Assembly: GCF_017874255.1 (NCBI RefSeq)
Contig: NZ_JAGGLD010000006.1
Coordinates: 1-64,000 of the forward strand
Source: Paenibacillus shirakamiensis
GTDB lineage: Bacteria; Bacillota; Bacilli; Paenibacillales; Paenibacillaceae
Reading direction: 5' to 3'
DNA length: 64,000 nucleotides
Shown one piece after another: positions 1 to 7,948 of this stretch. The number at the start of each line of letters is the position of its first letter. The stretch's first letter is position 1. The position numbers and the translations under genes are program-made. The notes beneath the pieces are model-generated. The model ran no database searches. It was not told the DNA's origin and saw nothing but the letters and a program-made list of their open reading frames with translations.

Positions 1-17
1 ATTTCTCTCTTATGTAA

Positions 18-92
18 GGCCCGTTGGTCAAGGGGTTAAGACACCTCCCTTTCACGGAGGTAACAGGGGTTCGAATCCCCTACGGGTCACCA
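18..92 (+). tRNA. tRNA-Glu (TTC)
   Basis: A cloverleaf is visible with a 7-bp acceptor stem closed by ACGGGTC, anticodon TTC in a CTTTCAC loop, a GGTTCGAAT T-arm and an encoded CCA. It is the first of fourteen tandem tRNA genes whose order matches the distal part of the B. subtilis trnD cluster. Confidence 0.97.
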
Positions 93-181
93 TTTTAATT
101 TTTATCTCAATAGAATATTACCAATAAAATAGGTTGATTTTTTAATCTTGAATCTGGTAATATAAAGATTATGTTCAATAT

Positions 182-257
182 GGAGGCTTAGCTCAGCTGG
201 GAGAGCATCTGCCTTACAAGCAGAGGGTCGGGGGTTCGATCCCCTCAGCCTCCACCA
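182..257 (+). tRNA. tRNA-Val (TAC)
   Basis: Acceptor stem GGAGGCT pairs with AGCCTCC. The anticodon loop CTTACAA gives TAC, decoding GTA and GTG valine codons. CCA is encoded. About 90 bp of AT-rich spacer separates it from tRNA-Glu. Confidence 0.97.
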
Positions 258-300
258 TAATATCCTTATCTATTAACAATAAGGATGAATATTTCAATGA

Positions 301-374
<74 letters not shown>

Positions 375-389
375 TTTACCTTTTAGTGT

Positions 390-466
390 GGAGCCGTGGT
401 GTAGAGGCCCAACATGCCTGCCTGTCACGCAGGAGACCGCGGGTTCGAATCCCGTCGGCTCCGCCA
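390..466 (+). tRNA. tRNA-Asp (GTC)
   Basis: Acceptor GGAGCCG pairs with CGGCTCC; anticodon loop CTGTCAC gives GTC. Discriminator G and an encoded CCA follow. Confidence 0.97.
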
Positions 467-499
467 TTCATTTTTATGAGTAAAGGTACAATTTTTTAA

Positions 500-575
<76 letters not shown>

Positions 576-593
576 TTATCTATTACCAGGTAT

Positions 594-669
<76 letters not shown>

Positions 670-678
670 TAGTTTTAC

Positions 679-763
679 GGAGGCTTAGTGAAGTGGCTAA
701 ACACGGCAGACTGTAAATCTGCTCTCTACGAGTTCGGTGGTTCGAATCCATCAGCCTCCACCA
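679..763 (+). tRNA. tRNA-Tyr (GTA)
   Basis: A class II tRNA with a long variable arm. Acceptor GGAGGCT pairs with AGCCTCC and anticodon loop CTGTAAA gives GTA. CCA is encoded. It starts only 9 bp after tRNA-Thr. Confidence 0.97.
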
Positions 764-770
764 GTTTTAT

Positions 771-844
771 AGGGGCATAGTTTAAAGGTAGAACAACGGT
801 CTCCAAAACCGTTGGTGTGGGTTCAATTCCTGCTGCCCCTGCCA
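771..844 (+). tRNA. tRNA-Trp (CCA)
   Basis: Acceptor AGGGGCA pairs with TGCCCCT; the anticodon loop CTCCAAA gives CCA. Discriminator G and an encoded terminal CCA follow. Its charging enzyme gene, trpS with a Trp T-box, lies in this window at about 31 kb. Confidence 0.97.
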
Positions 845-867
845 CTTTTTAATTTAAATAGTATTAT

Positions 868-944
868 GGCGGTCGTGGCGAAGGGGTTAACGCACCGGTC
901 TGTGGCTCCGGCATTCGTGGGTTCAAGTCCCATCGATCGCCCCA
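868..944 (+). tRNA. tRNA-His (GTG)
   Basis: An extra 5' G (G-1) faces discriminator C, the identity element of tRNA-His. The anticodon loop CTGTGGC gives GTG. CCA is encoded. Confidence 0.96.
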
Positions 945-972
945 TTTTACTTTCATATGAAAATTACAATGT

Positions 973-1047
973 TGGGGATTAGCCAAGCGGTAAGGCAACG
1001 GACTTTGACTCCGTCACGCATAGGTTCAAATCCTATATCCCCAGCCA
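973..1047 (+). tRNA. tRNA-Gln (TTG)
   Basis: Acceptor TGGGGAT pairs with ATCCCCA; the anticodon loop CTTTGAC gives TTG. CCA is encoded. Confidence 0.97.
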
Positions 1048-1054
1048 TTTGTAT

Positions 1055-1129
1055 GCGGACGTGGCTCAGCGGTAGAGCATCGCCTTGCCAAGGCGAGGGT
1101 CGCGGGTTCGATTCCCGTCGTCCGCTCCA
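1055..1129 (+). tRNA. tRNA-Gly (GCC)
   Basis: Acceptor GCGGACG pairs with CGTCCGC; the anticodon loop TTGCCAA gives GCC. CCA is encoded. Confidence 0.97.
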
Positions 1130-1136
1130 ATATTAT

Positions 1137-1210
1137 GGCGCCATAGCCAAGTGGTAAGGCACAGCTCTGCAAAAGCTTTATCCCCAGTTCAAATCTGGGT
1201 GGCGCCTCCA
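1137..1210 (+). tRNA. tRNA-Cys (GCA)
   Basis: Acceptor GGCGCCA pairs with TGGCGCC; the anticodon loop CTGCAAA gives GCA. Discriminator T and an encoded CCA follow. Confidence 0.96.
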
Positions 1211-1230
1211 TTTTTTGAAAAACTAAATTT

Positions 1231-1307
1231 GCGCCCTTAGCTCAGCTGGATAGAGCGTTTGACTACGAATCAAAAGGCCGGGAGTTCGAATCTCTCAGGG
1301 CGCGCCA
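1231..1307 (+). tRNA. tRNA-Arg (ACG)
   Basis: Acceptor GCGCCCT pairs with AGGGCGC; the anticodon loop CTACGAA gives ACG, whose A34 would need TadA deamination to inosine to read CGC and CGA. CCA is encoded. In B. subtilis trnD a Leu gene occupies this slot. Confidence 0.96.
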
Positions 1308-1338
1308 TATAATTACTATTAGAGTAATTATAAAGTGT

Positions 1339-1417
1339 GCCGGCGTGGCGGAATGGCAGACGCGCTCGACTCAAAATCGAGTGGGAAACCGTGGAGGTTC
1401 GAGTCCTCTCGCCGGTA
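1339..1417 (+). tRNA. tRNA-Leu (CAA)
   Basis: A class II tRNA with a variable arm. Anticodon loop CTCAAAA gives CAA. The acceptor closes with a G-T pair and discriminator A; the next bases are TAC, so CCA is not encoded. It is the last tRNA before the terminator. Confidence 0.95.
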
Positions 1418-1421
1418 TACT

Positions 1422-1463
1422 AAAAGGATTGTAAGGTGTTTGCTACCTTGCAATCCTTTTTTC
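1422..1463 (+). terminator. Terminator of the tRNA cluster
   Basis: A stem of about 16 bp (AAAAGGATTGTAAGGT against ACCTTGCAATCCTTTT, one G-T pair) with a 7-nt loop is followed by a T run. It starts 5 bp after tRNA-Leu. Confidence 0.93.
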
Positions 1464-1950
1464 TATGCTTATCAATAAAAAACATAAAACGTAACGTGTT
1501 AGAAGCATATATAAACTTAAGAAAAGAATTAATTTATAATTAAAGGAATACAGCAAAAATATTTATTTAATATATAACGCATATAAGGACTGAAATGAAT
1601 TAAGAAATTGGCAAATTGTAAAATTATAAGCAGCTAAGCAGATAAGCAAGATAACGATTAAAAAATTACTTTGAAAATGAATAGAATTATATCTGGATGA
1701 GTAATGTTAAATTCCATGAATCTTTTGAGCTAGCGCTTATTAGAAATGGGATTATTTCTTTTGGGAATGTAGAGATACATTTATATAAATTAGATTGCTT
1801 TGTTTTAATAAGATGTAAGAAATAGAAACAACAATAAGGCTGCTAAGAGACATTCTTTTCCGAAATCCTTGATTTGACAGATCTATAATGTGCTTTTTTA
1901 TGGTACAGCCTTATGAGATTCTCTGATACTAGAAGGTCTTAGCCTATACT
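1464..1950. other. AT-rich gap with no convincing gene
   Basis: About 490 bp between the tRNA terminator and the lia/psp control region. I see no coding region with a ribosome-binding site. A 9-bp inverted repeat (ATAAGGCTG at 1834-1842, CAGCCTTAT at 1906-1914) is the only structure noticed. It may be a decayed gene or a long upstream region. Confidence 0.5.
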
Positions 1951-1951
1951 C

Positions 1952-2016
1952 GACCAAAGTCTAGGACGAAAAACCGTCTGGGGTCCGTTTTGGAAAATTT
2001 GCAAGAGGGCTAGAAT
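1952..2016 (+). promoter_or_regulatory. Probable LiaR-dependent promoter of the lia/psp operon
   Basis: A good -10 box TAGAAT (2011-2016) has a poor -35 (TTTTGG, 1988-1993) at 17 bp, which suits an activator-dependent promoter. Just upstream are two short inverted repeats, GAC-N4-GTC (1952-1961) and GACG-N6-CGTC (1965-1978), in the position expected for LiaR dimers. Assignment to LiaR is inference from the downstream operon. Confidence 0.5.
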
Positions 2017-2055
2017 AAGGACATAAGGTTGATATGAAAGAGAGGCGGTGGACAA

Positions 2056-2352
2056 ATGAAAACAAACAGACCTAGCGGCTTTGCTGTAGTACTGATTGCA
2101 TTAGGAGTCCTAATTCTAATCGGCAAGCTGACTCCTTTACTCGGAAGTCTGTTCGGTATTCTGATTTCTCTAGTTGTAATTGGTCTTGGTTATTATGGAA
2201 TTCGTAAAGGTAATGCATTCTTTGGTTGGATTATTTTATTCTTCGGTGTAGTGTCCCTATTGTCCAAATTAGCTTGGATCATCGTTCCTTTATTAGGAAT
2301 TGGATTAATCGTATACGGATTTTCGGCTCTTAAAAAGAGACGTACTTATTAA
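2056..2352 (+). CDS. LiaI-like small membrane protein
   Basis: A 98-residue, strongly hydrophobic protein with about four predicted membrane segments (residues 10-25, 30-47, 52-68 and 72-88) and a basic C-terminus ending KKRRTY. Size and layout match the LiaI/LiaF N-terminal membrane domain family. In B. subtilis LiaI is a membrane anchor for the PspA-type protein LiaH. The start has an AGAGGCGGTGG site. It is the first gene of the operon and is followed 33 bp later by pspA. Function is inferred from position and topology. Confidence 0.7.
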   Translation: MKTNRPSGFAVVLIALGVLILIGKLTPLLGSLFGILISLVVIGLGYYGIRKGNAFFGWIILFFGVVSLLSKLAWIIVPLLGIGLIVYGFSALKKRRTY

Positions 2353-2385
2353 TCTAACCAACAGTGTGAGGAGGAATGAACAACA

Positions 2386-3060
2386 ATGAGTGTTTTTCGC
2401 AGAGTACGAGATATTACCGTGGCTACATTCAATGAACGTCTGGAACAGGCTCAAGACCCGGTTCAACTGATTGATCAGTTTCTTGGAGAGACTCGCCGGG
2501 AAATTGCAGATGCAGAGAAGTTGCAACAGCAGGTAGGTGGGCATACTCGTCAGTTGAAGCAGCAGGTGGATCATGCACAAACGATGTTGATTAAAAGAGA
2601 AGACCAAGCCCTTCTGGCGTTAAAAGCAGGTGAGGAGCATCTAGCGAAGTTAGCGCTGCAAGAGAAGCTATTATATGAAGAAAAAATGGAGCAGTACACT
2701 GAGTTGTATCAACAAAGTCTGGAATCGCTTCAGCAGCTTGAGAATCAGTTACATGAGTTAAAGTCTGAATATCAAGCGGTATATAGCAAGCGGCAATATT
2801 ATCATGCAAGAATGGAAACCCTTCGTCTACAACAAAGAATGAATGAACGTATGGGTAGTCATGGAACACCTGATGTTCCGAAGATGTTCAATCGCTTAGA
2901 GGATCGTGTATCGGGTATGGAATGGGAAGCTCGCAGTCTTCGTGATCTACGTAGAACAGGACAGGATTTGGTGAACGAAGCCAGTTCCGCAATTCAATCT
3001 ACTCTGGAGCAGGAGCTTTCCCGTCTAAGACAAAAGCTGAACAAACGGGGAGAGGAGTAA
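2386..3060 (+). CDS. pspA: PspA/IM30 family protein, first copy (LiaH-like)
   Basis: A 224-residue, highly charged, Gln-rich helical protein beginning SVFRRVRDITVATFNERLEQ, the amphipathic N-terminal helix typical of PspA/IM30/LiaH. Most of the rest should form the long coiled-coil hairpin. PspA proteins are ESCRT-III relatives that form ring or rod oligomers on the inner membrane and stabilise it under stress. A strong GAGGAGG site precedes the ATG. The next gene, pspC, starts 5 bp after the stop, so the two are co-translated. A second paralog lies two genes downstream. Confidence 0.88.
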   Translation: MSVFRRVRDITVATFNERLEQAQDPVQLIDQFLGETRREIADAEKLQQQVGGHTRQLKQQVDHAQTMLIKREDQALLALKAGEEHLAKLALQEKLLYEEKMEQYTELYQQSLESLQQLENQLHELKSEYQAVYSKRQYYHARMETLRLQQRMNERMGSHGTPDVPKMFNRLEDRVSGMEWEARSLRDLRRTGQDLVNEASSAIQSTLEQELSRLRQKLNKRGEE

Positions 3061-3065
3061 TTGTA

Positions 3066-3563
3066 ATGCGCACACTATATCGTTCTCGGCGAGATCGTTG
3101 GATTACAGGACTGTGTGGAGGCTTGGCTGAAGCATTTGGAATAAGACCAGGACTACTACGCTTATTGCTAGTAGTGAGTATCCCTTTCTCCAGTGGTACC
3201 ACGATTCTAATCTATCTTGTGGCATCCTTAGTAATCTCTAAAGAACCCTATACTCCGTACGATCCTTATGCTCAAGGGCCTGGGGGCTGGCAGCAGGGAG
3301 GTCCTGGTGGTTATGATTCATATCAAGACTCTTCGTATAATCAGCGTCAACCGCAAGGAAGAAATTCGTTCGGATCTAATCCCTTTGGAGGAAATTCATT
3401 TGGGGGCAACCCTTTTCAGCAACAACAATCATCTCAAACTAATCGTACGAACGATGCGTCAAATTTAGATGCCATGATGGAAGATATCGAGAAAAAGGCT
3501 ATGAAAAAAGAATTAGAGGAACTACGCCTGAAATTATCTAAATTAGAGAAGGAGGACAAGTAA
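3066..3563 (+). CDS. pspC: PspC domain protein with Gly/Gln-rich linker and coiled-coil tail
   Basis: Residues 1-60 form a PspC domain: [20 protein letters not shown] followed by a hydrophobic segment ending LVASLVIS. Residues 62-125 are a low-complexity Pro/Gly/Asn/Gln linker with repeated [10 protein letters not shown] motifs, and the last 35 residues form a charged helix ([17 protein letters not shown]). PspC senses or transmits membrane stress and binds PspA in proteobacteria. The coiled-coil tail could dock onto the neighbouring PspA proteins (inference). It lies 2 bp before the second pspA. Confidence 0.83.
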   Translation: MRTLYRSRRDRWITGLCGGLAEAFGIRPGLLRLLLVVSIPFSSGTTILIYLVASLVISKEPYTPYDPYAQGPGGWQQGGPGGYDSYQDSSYNQRQPQGRNSFGSNPFGGNSFGGNPFQQQQSSQTNRTNDASNLDAMMEDIEKKAMKKELEELRLKLSKLEKEDK

Positions 3564-3564
3564 A

Positions 3565-4308
3565 ATGGGAGTATTCAAAAGATTAAAGGATATCACGAAA
3601 GCGTCAGTCAATGAGATGTTGGATAAAGTGGAGGATCCTGTAGTGATGTTGAATCAATATCTACGTGACATGGAGGGTGAAATTCGAGAAGCCGAGGTTA
3701 CTGTGGCGAAACAAATGGCTAATGAGCGCCGAATGAAGCAACGTCTAGATGAAGCGTATCGGATCTCCTCTCAGCGAGAAGCTCAAGCTGAAGCTGCATT
3801 GAAGAATGGTCAAGAAGATATAGCACGTAGGTTGCTGGAAGAGAAAATTCATTTTGATCAAAAGCAAACAGAGTTTAATGACCTGCATGCTCAAGCAGAG
3901 GTCCATGCATCCGAACTTCAACAACAGCTTCATGATATGAAGGATGAGTTCTACAAGCTACGCAACAAACGTAATGAACTTGTGGCTCGTGCTCAAATGG
4001 CTAAAGCCAAAAAACAATTATCGCAGACTAGTCCACTGAACCAAATCCAAGGTGGAGGCGCAGCGATGGGCTTCAGCCGAATGGAAGAAAAAATCCTGCA
4101 ATTGGAAGCCGAAGCCGATGTGATGGGTACACCTTTCCACCGGACAGCATCTTCTTCTAATTACGTACATCCTGTAGATGTAGAAAAGCAACTTCGCGTC
4201 GATGAGCAACTGAATGCACTAAAAAATAAGTTAAACCCTTCTTTTGAAGCTAAAGAAGTTAAAGAAATTAAAGAAGTTAAAGAAGCTAATGAAACTCCTA
4301 AGGAATAG
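3565..4308 (+). CDS. pspA: PspA/IM30 family protein, second copy
   Basis: A 247-residue PspA homolog beginning [20 protein letters not shown] with the family motif [15 protein letters not shown] near residue 22. It matches the canonical PspA/YdjF type better than the first copy does. Residues 35-150 form the coiled coil. The C-terminus carries a short Lys/Glu repeat ([18 protein letters not shown]) encoded by near-identical DNA copies. The ATG has a GGAGGACAAGTAA site overlapping the end of pspC. Two PspA paralogs around a PspC in one operon is unusual. Confidence 0.88.
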   Translation: MGVFKRLKDITKASVNEMLDKVEDPVVMLNQYLRDMEGEIREAEVTVAKQMANERRMKQRLDEAYRISSQREAQAEAALKNGQEDIARRLLEEKIHFDQKQTEFNDLHAQAEVHASELQQQLHDMKDEFYKLRNKRNELVARAQMAKAKKQLSQTSPLNQIQGGGAAMGFSRMEEKILQLEAEADVMGTPFHRTASSSNYVHPVDVEKQLRVDEQLNALKNKLNPSFEAKEVKEIKEVKEANETPKE

Positions 4309-4513
4309 CTCTAGACTTAGAATTTGTTTTGCCCGTCATAGGGTCAATCAAATTGAAACTCTTAAAGAATAGCTGTAAGACGCTTTAAGGGTATGTTATT
4401 CTGGATAAGGTGAAGCCATGCGGTCATGCTACCGTTATGGCTTTTCCTAGCTTATGGCATTGATGCAGGCCATGAACCGAATTTCGGAACACATAGGGAA
4501 TAGGAGGTGCAGC

Positions 4514-5167
4514 ATGGATAGAAGAAGATCGTTCTTGGCATTTTTGTTAATCGGGTTTGGATTATTAATATTTTTAGGTCAAGGCAACCTCAATTTTCTA
4601 ACCATTGCGGCTCTGTTCTTTCTAGTGTTGGGCGTGTATAAAATTCGTCAGGGCCAGGATACTCGTACAGGATACACCTGTCTTATTATTGGAAGTGGAC
4701 TCATTTTACTAGAACATATCATGCTCGTGGTAGCTGTAGTTATGATTTCCCTCGGGTTTTTCTATGCTAAGGTGCGAAAAATGCACCCTCGTGGACCTCA
4801 TATACAGAAACAAAGTTTCATAGCGGGAATGCACTGGGACCGAGATCCTTGGATACTGAAAAGTACAAGCATGTGGCACGTATTGGGTGAACATGACATT
4901 GATCTCTCATTAGCGATTGTAGAAGATACGCACAATGTCTTGATGCTACAAGGCGTTGTTGGTGATGTAGATCTTATCATTTCTGAGGATTATGGAGTAG
5001 AGATTGAGGCCTTTATTTTGTTCGGACAAATTGAATTTGGTCCACACAAAGAAACGGGTATGGTCAATCGGATATACTGGAGATCTCCTAATTATCATGA
5101 GCGTGAGCAAAAAGTAAAAATTATTATTTCTTATTTAGTCGGCGATGTAGATATTCGCTTAGCATAA
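4514..5167 (+). CDS. liaF: LiaF-like membrane regulator
   Basis: A 217-residue protein with an N-terminal four-segment membrane domain (residues 7-90) and a C-terminal cytoplasmic LiaF-type beta domain, with the repeated GDVDLIISEDYGVEIEAF and GDVDIRLA strands. In Bacillus LiaF inhibits the LiaRS two-component system until cell-wall antibiotics release it. An in-frame ATG at 4454 gives 20 extra residues, but TAGGAGGTGC sits 3-12 bp before 4514, so that start is preferred. The stop overlaps the region just before liaS. Confidence 0.83.
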   Translation: MDRRRSFLAFLLIGFGLLIFLGQGNLNFLTIAALFFLVLGVYKIRQGQDTRTGYTCLIIGSGLILLEHIMLVVAVVMISLGFFYAKVRKMHPRGPHIQKQSFIAGMHWDRDPWILKSTSMWHVLGEHDIDLSLAIVEDTHNVLMLQGVVGDVDLIISEDYGVEIEAFILFGQIEFGPHKETGMVNRIYWRSPNYHEREQKVKIIISYLVGDVDIRLA

Positions 5168-5187
5168 TGAACAGGAGGCTCATCCCG

Positions 5188-6267
5188 ATGAGAAAGAAAA
5201 AGCCGGTGAATATGATTTCCCGCGGTATGCGGGATGGGATACTTCTGTCGTTTTTTCTTTGTGCAGCTATTCTCTATATCCTCATTACATATCATTACCT
5301 CACCCCATCAGCTTCATGGACTAGAGTACTTCCAGCTACGATAACCTTATTGTTAATGCTTATAGGAGTGGGAGCAGGTTATGGCATTTATCAAGTATAT
5401 CGAATTAAAAAGCGACTCGATATTCTCACCGATTCTCTTTTACAATGGGAGAAAGGAAATCTGTCAGGGGCTGTACCCCAGCTTGGCGAAGATGAAGTCG
5501 GAAGGTTATCCGAACAGCTCACTCGGATCGGCAAACGTTGGGAAGAACAGGTGAATTCGCTTCAAAGGTTATCAACCCATAATGCACAGCTTGCGGAACA
5601 AGCTAGAGTATCTGCTATTATTGAGGAAAGACAACGACTAGCCAGAGAGCTTCATGATGCGGTATCTCAGCAACTATTCGCAATATCTATGACGGCTACA
5701 GCTGTCGGGCGAACGTTAGAGAAGGATTTCGACAAAGCTCAGCGTCAAGTAGAACTCATTGAAGAGATGTCATCTGTGGCTCAATCTGAAATGCGAGCGC
5801 TGCTCCTGCATTTAAGGCCTGTATACTTAGAGGGGAAATCATTAGCTCAAGGGGTAGCTGATCTCGTAAGAGAACTGAAAGCCAAAGTTCCGATGGAAAT
5901 CCTGCTGGATATGGACCCAGAAATTCGTCTCGTTAAAGGAATAGAGAATCATTTGTTCCGGATCATTCAAGAAGCTTTATCTAACACGCTTCGTCACTCT
6001 AAGGCAGATAAGATGGAAATTAGAATTCAGCAGCGTCCAGAGGCAATTAAAGTTTTTCTAAGGGATAATGGAATTGGATTTCAGATAGATGAACGCAAAT
6101 TAGCTTCTTATGGACTATCTAATATGAAAGAACGAGTGCTCGAGATCGGGGGGTCCGTTCAGTTTATTACAGCGCCGGGTAAGGGGACGCGAATTGAGAT
6201 TACTGTACCGATAGTGAATGAAGAAAGCGGGTGGACAGAGAACGATGGAGACAGAGAATCCGATTAA
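5188..6267 (+). CDS. liaS: LiaS-type sensor histidine kinase
   Basis: A 359-residue kinase with two membrane segments (about residues 15-35 and 43-66), a short extracytoplasmic loop, a HAMP-like linker, a HisKA_3 domain with phospho-acceptor motif RQRLARELHDAVSQ, and an HATPase domain (N box EALSNTLRHS, G box DNGIGF). The small loop marks an intramembrane-sensing kinase that needs LiaF. A start at 5167 overlaps the liaF stop, but AGGAGG at 5173-5178 points to 5188. It phosphorylates LiaR, encoded next. Confidence 0.88.
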   Translation: MRKKKPVNMISRGMRDGILLSFFLCAAILYILITYHYLTPSASWTRVLPATITLLLMLIGVGAGYGIYQVYRIKKRLDILTDSLLQWEKGNLSGAVPQLGEDEVGRLSEQLTRIGKRWEEQVNSLQRLSTHNAQLAEQARVSAIIEERQRLARELHDAVSQQLFAISMTATAVGRTLEKDFDKAQRQVELIEEMSSVAQSEMRALLLHLRPVYLEGKSLAQGVADLVRELKAKVPMEILLDMDPEIRLVKGIENHLFRIIQEALSNTLRHSKADKMEIRIQQRPEAIKVFLRDNGIGFQIDERKLASYGLSNMKERVLEIGGSVQFITAPGKGTRIEITVPIVNEESGWTENDGDRESD

Positions 6268-6895
6268 AGTATTACTTGTGGATGATCATGAAATGGTTCG
6301 AATTGGCCTTGCCGCTGTGCTAGGAACCGAGGAAGGCATTGAAGTGGTCGGAGAGGCCAGTAGTGGTCAAGAGGGAATCAGGTTAGCTCAAGAGTATAGA
6401 CCTGATGTGGTGCTTATGGATCTCGTGATGGAAGGCATGGACGGGATTGAGACGACTCGTCAATTACTCAAGCTGTACCCAGATTGTAAGGTGATTGTGC
6501 TCACCAGTTATTTGGACGATGAGAAAATGTATCCTGTCATTGAAGCTGGGGCATTTAGCTATTTGTTAAAGACCTCTCGTGCCTCCGAAGTTGCAGAGGC
6601 CATTCGCGCAGCAGCGAGGGGGCAGTCTGTACTTGAATCTCAGGTGGCCTCTAAGATGATGAGTAGATTCCGCCAACCGAAGCTGGAAGCGCCAGCGCAT
6701 GAGGATCTGACTGAGCGAGAGATGGACGTCCTTAGATTGGTGGCTAAAGGAAAATCCAATCAAGATATTGCGGATGATCTGATTATTGGTGTGAAGACGG
6801 TGAAGTTCCATGTAACCAATATTTTAGCTAAATTAAGTGTAGAAGACCGCACACAAGCTGCCATCTATGCTTATAAGAATGGCCTTGCTGAGTAA
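6245..6895 (+). CDS. liaR: LiaR-type response regulator
   Basis: A 216-residue NarL/LuxR-type regulator: receiver domain with DDHEMVRIGL and phospho-acceptor Asp in VVLMDLVMEG, Lys in LLKTSRAS, and a C-terminal helix-turn-helix (LTEREMDVLRLVAKG... KTVKFHVTNILAKL). It overlaps the end of liaS by 23 bp. It probably activates its own operon through the inverted repeats near 1952-1978. An upstream ATG at 6218 lacks a ribosome site. Confidence 0.9.
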   Translation: METENPIKVLLVDDHEMVRIGLAAVLGTEEGIEVVGEASSGQEGIRLAQEYRPDVVLMDLVMEGMDGIETTRQLLKLYPDCKVIVLTSYLDDEKMYPVIEAGAFSYLLKTSRASEVAEAIRAAARGQSVLESQVASKMMSRFRQPKLEAPAHEDLTEREMDVLRLVAKGKSNQDIADDLIIGVKTVKFHVTNILAKLSVEDRTQAAIYAYKNGLAE

Positions 6896-6938
6896 GTTGA
6901 AGCAAAATAGACTAGAGACCTTATTTGTAAAATATCGT

Positions 6939-6975
6939 AAGAGATCCCTCTCATATAAAGGGGTCTCTTTTTTTG
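6939..6975 (+). terminator. Terminator of the lia/psp operon
   Basis: Stem AAGAGATCCC against GGGGTCTCTT with T7 following, 45 bp after the liaR stop. Confidence 0.9.
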
Positions 6976-7053
6976 TTGGCAAAGTATATAAATCTCTCTC
7001 TAGGGAAAACTGAATTCATAGACTAAGAGATTCGGTGGAGAGGGTGCTGACCT

Positions 7054-7815
7054 ATGAAGAGATGGATGATGATTATGAGTCTGATGGGGTTGCTAATGCT
7101 AGGCGTAGTAGGTTTTGTAAAAGGGAACCCAGCTGCGGCTGTACATCAAGATATACAAATTAAAGCTGCCCATGAGCAGCTGCAATCCATTTTAAAGCTA
7201 GGTCAGTCAGTGAAATCCAGTTCGCTACATACCATTATTAAATGGCAAGGAATATGGAGGACTTCAAAGACTTTATCGGAGGCATCTGGGCTTTTGACTA
7301 GTCAACTATATATGTCTGCACCTGTCAAAATTCAGGTGCAAGATCATGAGGTATATCGCTCTGAGCAAGTTCATGGGCCGGTGAGCCTAAAGATATCTGT
7401 TATGCAAGCGGCCGTGGGACAGGTGTATGTCATTGTCCAAGTAGAGTCTGCAAATAGAGAAGGAAATGAGCAGCTAAGTATTCTGCAACAGCAGACAGGG
7501 GTTGTGTTGAATCAATTAGGCATAGCTGCCAATTGGAATGGAGCGGTTCAAGGTCATTCGTCATCTCTGAGTAAGAATGTAAATGTTGCGGTTCAGCAGC
7601 TGGAGAAAAAAGCATCATCATTCATACAGCTTCAGGAGCAGGAACGTTTCCAAGACGACTCGACAGCATCCATCTCATACGATGCGCCCCATTTTCCCAT
7701 TTCTGTACAAGGTGCACACGGCTCCATCGGTATTCAATTGGCAATTCATTTCAACATGGAGACCGGCGAGCAAGAGTTCTCTATCGGTTCACCTCTTTTA
7801 ACCGTTGAATATTAA
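7054..7815 (+). CDS. ywmB: YwmB-family secreted protein
   Basis: A 253-residue protein with an N-terminal signal or anchor segment (residues 5-27). The remainder and the C-terminal FSIGSPLLTVEY resemble the YwmB family (TATA-box-binding-like fold). The function of YwmB is not established; in B. subtilis the gene sits near murAB and spoIID. The start has a GGTGGAGAGGGTG site. It follows its own short promoter region after the lia terminator. Family assignment rests on length, layout and the C-terminal motif only. Confidence 0.65.
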   Translation: MKRWMMIMSLMGLLMLGVVGFVKGNPAAAVHQDIQIKAAHEQLQSILKLGQSVKSSSLHTIIKWQGIWRTSKTLSEASGLLTSQLYMSAPVKIQVQDHEVYRSEQVHGPVSLKISVMQAAVGQVYVIVQVESANREGNEQLSILQQQTGVVLNQLGIAANWNGAVQGHSSSLSKNVNVAVQQLEKKASSFIQLQEQERFQDDSTASISYDAPHFPISVQGAHGSIGIQLAIHFNMETGEQEFSIGSPLLTVEY

Positions 7816-7948
7816 AAGGAAACTTGTCCTTCTCTTGTATATAGCTTCCTCAAAAGGAATATGCTAAAATGACATCACATCAAAGCGTTACTGTGTTGGC
7901 ATTACATTTTCTCCATTCTACATTCTACATAGAAAGAAATGAGGAGCC

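Noticed and set aside
957-1211. Two overlapping ORFs across tRNA genes
   Set aside because: They lie on the tRNA-Gln, tRNA-Gly and tRNA-Cys genes, and tRNA structure explains the sequence.
1697-1825. 42-residue ORF in the AT-rich gap
   Set aside because: No ribosome site, AT-driven composition and no recognisable sequence; could be chance.
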